NCBI GenBank assembly: GCA_022709105.1
Contig: JAKIXL010000069.1
Coordinates: 1-7,386, forward strand
From: Thermoplasmatota archaeon
GTDB taxonomy: Archaea > Thermoplasmatota > Thermoplasmata > Methanomassiliicoccales > Methanomassiliicoccaceae
Reading direction: 5' to 3'
DNA: 7,386 nucleotides
The notes beneath the pieces were generated by a model, which saw only the letters and a list, made by a program, of their open reading frames with translations, made no database searches and was not told where the DNA came from. The position numbers and the translations under genes were made by a program. Of this stretch, positions 1 to 5,117 are shown piece by piece. How positions within the stretch are numbered: the first letter of the stretch is position 1; every line of letters begins with the position of its first letter.

Positions 1-208
1 CACCGAATAGCCCGCCGGTCCCGAAGTTCAAGTAGCCAGTGGTCGGGGAGGTCCCGTTTATCCAACCCTCCCCAGGAGGGGTAGCAAAGCCCAGGCCCAG
101 TAGCTTATCCAAGAATGCCCATAATAGGACCCAACCTAAGGCCAGACGGATGGCCACCCAGGCCCAGATGTCACGTTCATGCCCGATCAGAGATTTCTTT
201 GGGAACAT
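1..208 (-). CDS. DoxX-like membrane protein, N-terminal part (gene runs off the left edge)
   Basis: An open frame on the minus strand starts at ATG 208 and stays open to the window edge, giving about 69 residues. The N terminus is charged (MFPKKSLIGHERD), followed by a hydrophobic helix containing LGWVLLWAFLDKLLGLGF and then a loop with GWINGTSPTTGYL and FGTGGLFG. The pattern LGW..LWAFLDK.xGLGFaT, W-INGxSPT.GYL, FGT.G is one I recognise from archaeal DoxX/DoxD-like proteins (relatives of the thiosulfate:quinone oxidoreductase small membrane subunit), usually about 180 residues with four membrane helices. Substrate and partner cannot be told from this fragment. An in-frame ATG at 214 is possible, but a TATA-like box centred near 236.5 lies 28.5 bases above ATG 208, matching the spacing of the other leaderless genes here, so 208 is preferred. 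Family assignment is from remembered motifs. Confidence 0.72.
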   Translation of the reverse strand, partial: MFPKKSLIGHERDIWAWVAIRLALGWVLLWAFLDKLLGLGFATPPGEGWINGTSPTTGYLNFGTGGLFG

Positions 209-566
209 GTTCATTGTTCATATCCGGCCCTAGATATATGTTCCAATGGCCGCTTCGTTCTTTTCGAGCCGCATCTAACAATTCGATGCCGGATCGTGGG
301 GAAAGGATGCTCCCCGCCGGCCGATCAGCAGGACGGCCGCTGGATGAGAAGCAAGGTAGCTCCAGGCCATAGTCCATCGCAAAGGCGCCTGCGAAGGCAT
401 GTCGATCTGCCATTACCACACCTTGCAGCTTCTGAGGGCCGGTTGGAACAGGCCCGATCACTCCTCTCCTCGCATGAAAGGCCTCCGTCCGGCCAGCATC
501 ATGATCGGACAAAGAAATTTCCGCAGGACCGTTCATCGAAGCCAGTTGTCCTCTATTGAATAAGGA
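209..566. other. Intergenic stretch with no convincing gene
   Basis: This is about 360 bases between the nitroreductase stop and the DoxX-like start. A 119-codon minus-strand frame (177-536) and a 126-codon plus-strand frame (179-559) are open here, but both overlap the DoxX-like gene or its promoter. Neither has a ribosome binding site I can see, and I recognise no family in either. Apart from the promoter near 236 I see nothing definite. Confidence 0.5.
234..239 (-). promoter_or_regulatory. TATA-like box for the DoxX-like gene
   Basis: ATATAT (extended ACATATATCT on the minus strand) is preceded by purine-rich GGAAC, which would serve as a BRE-like element. Its centre lies about 28 bases above ATG 208, as expected for a leaderless archaeal transcript. 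Confidence 0.55.
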
Positions 567-1067
567 TCACTGTCTCCTTCCGTAATGGTCCACATGGAAA
601 AGCTCCTCCGGGGGTTTCCTGAGGCGGGCGTCAGGGTCCTCATCGGGATAGCCCAACGTCAAGCAGGCCATGATCTCCTTGTTCGGCGGCACCTTGAGCA
701 GAGATCCCACCTGGACCTTATCGAAAGCTCCGATCCAGCATGTGCCGAGACCCTTCTCATGCGCCGCCAGGGTGATATGGTCGAGCATAATGGCGGCATC
801 TACCCGGCTCCATCTTTGAGAGGGGTCCTCGATAGCCACCAGGAAGGCGGAGCAATCGCCGATGAACTTCTGGTTCTTGCAGAGCGGCACGAGTTCCGCC
901 TTCAGCCCCGGGTCCTTGACCACTATCATCTCCCAAGCTTGACGATTGGCGGCCGAGGGGGCCAGACGGGCAGCCTCCAGTATGTCCCTGAGGGTCCCGT
1001 CAGGTATCTCTTTCCTCTTATACCTGCGAACGCTTCTCCTGGTCCGGATCGCTGTGCCCACGTCCAT
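567..1067 (-). CDS. Nitroreductase family protein (FMN-dependent oxidoreductase)
   Basis: This 166-residue protein is a small single-domain member of the nitroreductase fold, which binds FMN and usually acts as a homodimer using NAD(P)H or reduced ferredoxin; the natural substrate is often unknown. The N-terminal FMN phosphate-binding motif is clear (RTRRSVRRY, residues 8-16). It is followed by LAPSAANRQAWEMIVV (residues 35-50), the usual APSA.N.QPW motif, then the central GLGTCWIGAF (105-114), and the C-terminal LTLGYPDEDP with RKPPEELFHVDHYG, which is typical of archaeal and clostridial small nitroreductases. Length is normal. The ATG at 1067 is supported by a Shine-Dalgarno sequence seven bases upstream and by the RTRRSVR motif beginning at residue 8. 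The gene stands alone: no partner overlaps it. No signal peptide or membrane segment is seen, so it is cytoplasmic. The substrate is not predictable. Confidence 0.92.
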   Translation of the reverse strand: MDVGTAIRTRRSVRRYKRKEIPDGTLRDILEAARLAPSAANRQAWEMIVVKDPGLKAELVPLCKNQKFIGDCSAFLVAIEDPSQRWSRVDAAIMLDHITLAAHEKGLGTCWIGAFDKVQVGSLLKVPPNKEIMACLTLGYPDEDPDARLRKPPEELFHVDHYGRRQ

Positions 1068-1070
1068 TCA

Positions 1071-1078
1071 CTTTCCTC
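1071..1078 (-). promoter_or_regulatory. Ribosome binding site of the nitroreductase gene
   Basis: GAGGAAAG on the minus strand places GAGG seven bases before ATG 1067. It contrasts with the leaderless genes in the rest of the window and fixes this start. Confidence 0.6.
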
Positions 1079-1103
1079 GAACACAGGGGATTGGCGTCGA
1101 GGC

Positions 1104-1113
1104 TAGAAATAGT
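1104..1113 (-). promoter_or_regulatory. Possible TATA box for the nitroreductase gene
   Basis: ACTATTTCTA on the minus strand is centred about 41 bases above ATG 1067. Initiation about 27 bases downstream would give a leader of roughly 14 bases, just long enough to carry the GAGG ribosome binding site. The box is a weak match. Confidence 0.35.
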
Positions 1114-1562
1114 TGAGTGAACAGCCCCTCCCTTGCGGGCAGGCATTCATATCTCATTCGATCGGTTTGCTGGGCCTATTATAAGGCCAGTAGGGGTCGT
1201 TTGCCCACGGGCGTTCGTTCCGGTCGTTCCGACCACGCCATCCGTGAGCCACGATCGAGGACCACTGATGAAAAGGCACGGACATGGGCCCCTTGGGTCC
1301 GCAAGGACGGTAGCCAGCTCTCTGGAAAAGCGTTTCTAGCGCTATCTCTTAACAAACCGTTCATCGGACGCGGCCTCTCGGTCAATATAACATCGCATTG
1401 GTCACATTATCCCCGGCATCATTATTCCAGGGACCGCCGCCCCGACCCTTTACCATTTAACGGCCACGCGCTACGATATCACCCCGCTTCTCGCGTTCGT
1501 TCGTAAACCTCACCTCGTAGAAGCGATTCGGCCGGCAGCTCGGTCCATTTAATTCTCATATC

Positions 1563-1597
1563 TGATGGCCCGGGAGGCCTCGATCTACTGGCCATCA
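1563..1597. repeat. 8-bp inverted repeat, TGATGGCC/GGCCATCA
   Basis: TGATGGCC at 1563-1570 pairs perfectly with GGCCATCA at 1590-1597 across a 19-base loop that contains the stop codon of the 52-codon frame. It could be a 3' hairpin for that frame. There is no T tract next to it on the minus strand. Confidence 0.4.
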
Positions 1598-1743
1598 CTG
1601 TTTACGGCATAGATCCCCCCAGTACCGACACCTGTCACCGCAAGCCTGTCGAAGAGGTCAAGCATCTCAGCTCCCTTGCTGTCATCGATGATCAACAGCA
1701 CAGAACCACTTCCCCGAGCGATCTTGGGGAACGGCCACACCAC
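1585..1743 (-). CDS. Possible small ORF or gene remnant, 52 codons
   Basis: The minus-strand frame opens just after a TAA at 1747-1749. It runs from GTG 1743 to TAG 1585, with codon use resembling the real genes nearby. The peptide contains SGSVLLIIDDSKGAEMLDLF and TGVGTGGIYAV, a beta-strand, helix, then strand-like pattern that resembles protein rather than noise. It loosely recalls the first half of a ferredoxin-like or P-II-like fold, but I cannot name a family. A TATA-like CATAAATAG sits at the beginning of the frame, so if it drives transcription the start would lie inside, perhaps GTG 1701, leaving 38 residues. The frame ends inside the loop of the 1563-1597 inverted repeat. It may be a remnant of a larger gene or a genuine microprotein; evidence is thin. 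Confidence 0.27.
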   Translation of the reverse strand: MVWPFPKIARGSGSVLLIIDDSKGAEMLDLFDRLAVTGVGTGGIYAVNSDGQ

Positions 1744-1838
1744 TATTTATGCCGTTGGCGGCACGGCGCGGTCGGATGTGGATGCCACCCCCCTCGCTAT
1801 GGTGGAGGTAGCGAACCTGGCATAACTGGGCAGCGGTC

Positions 1839-1891
1839 TTGGCCCGGACCACTATTGGACGCGGGCCAATAAAGGTCCGATGGCTCGGACC
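1839..1891. promoter_or_regulatory. Overlapping, mutually exclusive stems
   Basis: Two compatible hairpins can form: TTGGCCC (1839-1845) with GGGCCAA (1863-1869), and GGTCCGA (1874-1880) with TCGGACC (1885-1891) around a TGGC tetraloop. In a competing fold, CGGACC (1845-1850) pairs with GGTCCG (1874-1879), enclosing ATTGG (1854-1858) with CCAAT (1866-1870). The same GGTCCG segment serves both states, as in attenuators and riboswitches. I recognise no ligand-binding core, and no protein gene follows on the plus strand for 2 kb, so a regulatory role is only a hypothesis. Confidence 0.35.
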
Positions 1892-1976
1892 GCAGATGGC
1901 CCGCTCCGCGGCCTCTTCCTTTCCGCTCTTGGAGGGCCGTTGGCTTCGAGAACGGACGATGCACCTTGTATTGGAA

Positions 1977-1994
1977 GGCGTTGGAACGAACGCC
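1977..1994. repeat. Small inverted repeat, GGCGTT/AACGCC
   Basis: A perfect 6-bp stem encloses the six-base loop GGAACG. It is the weakest of the hairpins in this gene-free region and could be chance. Confidence 0.3.
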
Positions 1995-2213
1995 CCGGGT
2001 GCCGCGATCGGTCCCCTTTCCCGGATAAGGTGGAGCGCTCACAGCTTGGCACGGCCCTGCACCCCATTTCAACGAGGCCGGGAAAGTTGCTGTTGGCCCA
2101 GCGGTGCATCTCCAACGCAAACGGAGATCTCCGCCCTTTCTCGTTAGTGAGGCAAAGACGGAACTTGTGAACGAGCACGGTTTCCGTCTTCATCAGGTCA
2201 TGAAAGAACGTTC

Positions 2214-2257
2214 GATGGGGGAACGAGAGCGGTTTCCGATAAGCTCTCGCCCCCATC
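2214..2257. other. Strong 15-bp bulged hairpin downstream of mscS (terminator or structured RNA)
   Basis: GATGGGGG (2214-2221) pairs with CCCCCATC (2250-2257), and CGAGAGC (2224-2230) pairs with GCTCTCG (2243-2249). Only a two-base bulge (AA, 2222-2223) separates the two helices, and the loop has 12 bases. This is by far the most stable structure in the window. It starts 57 bases past the mscS stop, so it would lie in the 3' end of that transcript. A second small stem, CCCGC/GCGGG at 2258-2271 with a TGTG loop, is directly adjacent. The structure is seen directly; whether it acts in termination, RNA stability or as part of a separate RNA is unknown. Confidence 0.55.
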
Positions 2258-2284
2258 CCCGCTGTGGCGGGCGCCTGCATCTCT

Positions 2285-2289
2285 AAAAA
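2285..2289 (-). terminator. Possible oligo-T terminator for mscS
   Basis: The minus strand has a run of five T 25 bases past the mscS stop (TTTTT read in CACCTTTTTAGAG). Archaeal RNA polymerase can terminate at short T tracts, but five is at the low end. The hairpin at 2214-2257 lies further downstream. Confidence 0.35.
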
Positions 2290-2313
2290 GGTGAATGGGG
2301 GCAAGGGTCCGGA

Positions 2314-3849
2314 TCACTCCTGAGGAACGCCGTTCTTGAAGGTCACCACGCTCTGTGGGAAAGGTATCTCGATTCCTTCCTTGTTGAAGCGGTCGTAAAC
2401 CGCCTGCCGGACCTCAGAGGCCACCCTCCACATGTTCTTGATGTCCACCCAGTACCATAGCTTGTAGTCGACCGAGGAGGCGCTGAACCTTGCCAGGCGG
2501 ACGTACGGCATCTGACCATCTTCCTTGATGACGTCCGGATGCTCCATCGCCACGTCCAGAAGGGACCTTTTAACCTTGTTCAGATCGGTGCCGTAGGCAA
2601 CGCCGATCTCGCAGCTCATGGAGCGATGGCGGTCCGGTCTCGAGTAGTTAACGACCTTCTTGTTGACCATGTCATTGTTCGGCACTATGATGATCTCATG
2701 ATCACCAGTGTTGTACATGGTCGTGGAACGGAGGCCTATCTTTCTCACCTCGCAGACGTCACCGGACTCCAGCTCGATCAGGTCTCCCACCTTGAACGGG
2801 CGATCGAGCAGGAGCTGCAGTCCAGCGAAGAGGTTCCCCAAGGTCTGCTGCACGGCGAAGGCTACAACAAGTCCGATGACCCCCATGCCGGCTATCAGCA
2901 GCGTGACGTTTATGCCCAGTATACTGAGGACGGTCACAAGTCCGATAGAGGGTATGATCATTACGCCTGCCTTCTGAAGAAGGGGCACCAACACATCATC
3001 GATCTCCGTGTCGGTCTTGGCCGACCACTTCTGGGCGTAGAAGATAACCACCCGGTCGAAGATACGGTATGCGGTGTAGGCGATGATGAGGACCACCCCC
3101 ACCTCGTAAATCTGCATGATAGTGAAGTGCAGCGTCTGAGATATGTCCAGGATGGCGAGGGAGTCCACCAGGCCAAAGGAGATGATCAGGGCGAAGATAG
3201 GCATCCTGGTGATCTCCAGTATCCGATCGTCAAGATCGGTCCTGGTCTTCCTGGTGAACTTATGGATGATGGGGTCGATGACGAAGTAGATCGCCGCGGC
3301 GATCAGGACCCACATTAGTATAGTGAGAACGAACGACCATTCCACGGAGTTGAACGGGGCCGGCAATGTGTTCTCCCAGGTCCCGAAGATCCGGTTGCCG
3401 CTGGACTCGAACATCGCAATAACGTGAACATGCACGGTCTTGGAGACGAGCTGTACCTGCTCAGGGGCGTCCATGCGGGTGAAGGTGAGGTTCACGTACA
3501 CCGGAAAATCGACGGACGACGCGGTCCTGTCCGCGGAAACGGTCAGGACGATCTCTCCGCTCTGCCCAGGGGCCAGAGTGCTGTAATTATGGTTCATGCT
3601 CAGAGCGATATTGTGCGGATATGCCCCTGAACCATCCAGCCCCATTGCCGCGGCGGCCTGTACCAAATAAGGTCCGGTGTCGTTATTATAGATCACCCAG
3701 GTGAAGCTCACAGACTCCGATGCGTCCTCGATCTTGTCATAGCCATCGCTCATCTCCAGGACGTTGACGCCCTCGGCCGCGACCGAGGGGGCGAGAAGGA
3801 CTGCGATGAGGACCACAGAAAGGGAGGAAAGGACCAAGCTCTCTCTCAT
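2314..3849 (-). CDS. MscS-family mechanosensitive ion channel with secreted N-terminal domain
   Basis: This 511-residue protein is a small-conductance mechanosensitive channel, which opens under membrane tension to release solutes in osmotic downshock. A signal peptide (residues 1-25, cut near SVAA|EG) leads to an outside beta-rich domain (about 27-145, N-glycosylation-like NDT, NYS and NLT sites) resembling CARDB/NEW3-type domains. Membrane segments follow at about 170-191, 216-234, 244-264 and 295-312. The pore helix and MscS signature are at 316-360 (AGMGVIGLVVAFAVQQTLGN, LLLDRPFKVGDLIEL). The cytoplasmic beta and alpha-beta domains extend to the end, closing with the typical IEIPFPQ. Two helices share the pattern KTxT-(L/I)DD (residues 201-208 and 278-285), which looks like an internal duplication. 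It is longer than the classical ~290-residue MscS. The ATG matches the signal peptide and the leaderless promoter. The role of the outer domain is unknown. Confidence 0.93.
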   Translation of the reverse strand: MRESLVLSSLSVVLIAVLLAPSVAAEGVNVLEMSDGYDKIEDASESVSFTWVIYNNDTGPYLVQAAAAMGLDGSGAYPHNIALSMNHNYSTLAPGQSGEIVLTVSADRTASSVDFPVYVNLTFTRMDAPEQVQLVSKTVHVHVIAMFESSGNRIFGTWENTLPAPFNSVEWSFVLTILMWVLIAAAIYFVIDPIIHKFTRKTRTDLDDRILEITRMPIFALIISFGLVDSLAILDISQTLHFTIMQIYEVGVVLIIAYTAYRIFDRVVIFYAQKWSAKTDTEIDDVLVPLLQKAGVMIIPSIGLVTVLSILGINVTLLIAGMGVIGLVVAFAVQQTLGNLFAGLQLLLDRPFKVGDLIELESGDVCEVRKIGLRSTTMYNTGDHEIIIVPNNDMVNKKVVNYSRPDRHRSMSCEIGVAYGTDLNKVKRSLLDVAMEHPDVIKEDGQMPYVRLARFSASSVDYKLWYWVDIKNMWRVASEVRQAVYDRFNKEGIEIPFPQSVVTFKNGVPQE

Positions 3850-3872
3850 TGTCTGGGCGGAACGGTTTTTGC

Positions 3873-3880
3873 TTAATTAA
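3873..3880 (-). promoter_or_regulatory. TATA box of mscS
   Basis: TTAATTAA, preceded on the minus strand by purine-rich GGGAAGA (BRE-like), has its centre 27.5 bases above ATG 3849. Transcription would therefore begin at or next to the start codon, giving a leaderless mRNA. Confidence 0.65.
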
Positions 3881-3905
3881 TCTTCCCTGAAAATCGGGGA
3901 GAAGG

Positions 3906-3913
3906 ATATTTAT
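3906..3913 (+). promoter_or_regulatory. TATA box of the prepilin peptidase gene
   Basis: ATATTTAT, preceded by purine-rich GGAGAAGG (BRE-like), has its centre 27.5 bases above ATG 3937. This mirrors the mscS promoter across the 87-bp divergent gap and decides the start in favour of ATG 3937 over TTG 3925. Confidence 0.65.
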
Positions 3914-3936
3914 CCGATCCCTGATTGACCGCCATC

Positions 3937-4821
3937 ATGGACTGGATGCCCCTCCTCAAGGTCTCCATATCTCTCGCCGCCCTGACGCTGGCAGCCCGAT
4001 CGGATTGGAGGACAAGAGAGGCCTCTGACGCCTATTGGATGGTAATCGGGGGAGCGGGCATGGTGCTGATAGCCGCCCAGATGGTCATGGACGGGGCAGA
4101 CCTCACCTACTTGGCGATCCTCGTGCCCATAGCGATATTCTTCGTCGACATATTCTGGGAGCGCAGGGGGATGTTCGAGGACGGAATAAACGTAGCTCCA
4201 CTGGCACTTTACGCCGCCGGCCTTGCCATACTTGGATGGATGGTCTACCAATTCCATTCCGAACTATACTTCTGGCAGCTGATGATGGTGCCCATAATGT
4301 TCCTGGCGCTGATCCTGCTGTATCAGTTCGATGTCATTAAGGGCGGGGCCGATGCCAAGGCATTGATCGCGCTTGCCATAATGTTCCCGACCTATCCCCA
4401 GATAGGTCCTCTACCGCTGATCGCCATCCCCTTCGAGACCGCTCAGTTCGTGCTACCGTTCCCGATGCTGGTCCTGTTCAACGCGGCCATCCTGACCCTC
4501 GCGGTGCCGGTGGCGATGATGGCTATCAACATCTCCAGGCGGCAGTTCAGGTTCCCCGCCATGGCCTTCGGGTACGTCATGCCCTTGGCGGAGGCCAGGA
4601 AAAAGCACGTGTGGCCGATGGAACGCGTTGAGAACGGCGAAAGGAAGTTCAGCGTCTTCCCCGGGCCGTCGGAGGACACCGCCGCCGACCTCGACAGATT
4701 GGCGGAGCTTGGGTCCAAGGAGGTCTGGGTAACTCCCAAGATACCGTTCCTTATCCCTATCGCCGCCTCCCTGGCGTTCTCGGTCGTGGTCGGCATCATA
4801 ATCTTCCTGTTCCTGAGCTGA
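3937..4821 (+). CDS. A24-family prepilin peptidase (archaeal preflagellin/prepilin peptidase type)
   Basis: This 294-residue polytopic membrane protein resembles archaeal A24 aspartic peptidases (FlaK/EppA/PibD relatives), which cut class III signal peptides from pilins and archaellins at the inner face of the membrane. The first catalytic aspartate is D23 in RSDWRTREASD at the end of helix 1. The second is D139 in KGGADAKAL, the archaeal form of the GxGD motif, at the start of another helix. About six further hydrophobic segments are visible. A soluble stretch (about 200-265) precedes WVTPKIPFLIPI and a final helix, a C-terminal arrangement I associate with euryarchaeal members. The frame could start at TTG 3925, four codons earlier, but the TATA spacing points to ATG 3937. 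No pilin or archaellin genes are in view, so its substrates are unknown. The next gene downstream faces it. Confidence 0.9.
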   Translation: MDWMPLLKVSISLAALTLAARSDWRTREASDAYWMVIGGAGMVLIAAQMVMDGADLTYLAILVPIAIFFVDIFWERRGMFEDGINVAPLALYAAGLAILGWMVYQFHSELYFWQLMMVPIMFLALILLYQFDVIKGGADAKALIALAIMFPTYPQIGPLPLIAIPFETAQFVLPFPMLVLFNAAILTLAVPVAMMAINISRRQFRFPAMAFGYVMPLAEARKKHVWPMERVENGERKFSVFPGPSEDTAADLDRLAELGSKEVWVTPKIPFLIPIAASLAFSVVVGIIIFLFLS

Positions 4822-4871
4822 TATAACATATCGATCTCAGAGCACAGAGGCCGCACAGAGACGCTTGCGAC

Positions 4872-5117
4872 CTAGAGGGACATGCCGCTCCTCAGCGTGG
4901 TCCCCGTCCCTTCAACCCGGCAAGCGCCCTTCTTTCTTCCTATCTCCCTGCCGGTACGGCGCATCAGGACCGCCACGGCCACGACGTCCCTGGGCGTTTC
5001 GGCGGGCCATGGATCACGAGCATCGGCGCCGCGGGACAGGCTAAGAGGGACCTCGCCTACCTCCAGCTCGTCATTTCTTGGAAACGTTGGCCCAGCTCCT
5101 CGGACCGAGCCGCTCAA
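4872..5117 (-). CDS. Doubtful small ORF after amrS, 81 codons
   Basis: This frame begins with TTG overlapping the amrS stop (TTGA), with AGGAG inside the last amrS codons just before it, an arrangement compatible with translational coupling. It reads to TAG at 4872. Codons are GC-ending in the style of the neighbours, and one stretch (TPRDVVAVAVLMRRTGREIG) looks protein-like, but the remainder is arginine- and glycine-rich and I recognise no family. An opposing plus-strand frame (4882-5190) looks less plausible. If this is not a gene, 4822-5113 is simply the convergent gap between the prepilin peptidase and amrS genes, where I see no clear terminator. Confidence 0.22.
   Translation of the reverse strand: MSGSVRGAGPTFPRNDELEVGEVPLSLSRGADARDPWPAETPRDVVAVAVLMRRTGREIGRKKGACRVEGTGTTLRSGMSL

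Larger units (their letters stand above)
1114..2313. other. Long region without a convincing protein gene, rich in inverted repeats
   Basis: About 1.2 kb lie between the nitroreductase promoter and the mscS stop. Frames open here (plus 1117-1506, minus 1852-2304, minus 1797-2120, plus 1839-2147) encode arginine-, proline- and serine-rich sequences with no recognisable motif; some overlap one another on both strands. No tRNA-like cloverleaf, RNase P or SRP RNA signature was recognised. What can be seen are inverted repeats: GGCCT/AGGCC at 1173-1188 around ATTATA, CCTTG/CAAGG at 1291-1306, TGATGGCC/GGCCATCA at 1563-1597, overlapping alternative stems at 1839-1891, GGCGTT/AACGCC at 1977-1994, and a large hairpin at 2214-2257. 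A decayed gene, an unusual structured RNA, or both would fit. Confidence 0.5.

Noticed and set aside
177..536. 119-codon minus-strand frame between the nitroreductase and DoxX-like genes
   Set aside because: It runs through the DoxX-like promoter and into that gene in another frame, has no ribosome binding site, and matches no family I know. One segment (MADRHAFAGAFAMDYG) looks protein-like, so a remnant is not fully excluded.
1071..1080. GAGGAAAG on the minus strand as an RNase P RNA signature
   Set aside because: It is correctly spaced to be the ribosome binding site of the nitroreductase gene, and no other RNase P conserved element is nearby.
2169..2238. Two copies of an 18-base sequence, GAACGAG..CGGTTTCCG (2169-2186 and 2221-2238, 16 of 18 identical)
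   Set aside because: There are only two imperfect copies 52 bases apart, the second inside the hairpin loop and arm. This is not a CRISPR array or a recognisable mobile element end, and could be a local duplication.
1852..2304. 150-codon minus-strand frame directly after mscS
   Set aside because: It contains both strong structured elements (2214-2257 and part of 1839-1891), is rich in Arg, Pro and Ser, and shows no motif. It probably remains open because of base composition.
2539..3318. 259-codon plus-strand frame opposite mscS
   Set aside because: It is a shadow of mscS: the translation is His-, Asp- and Gly-rich without hydrophobic cores, while the minus strand carries an unmistakable channel.
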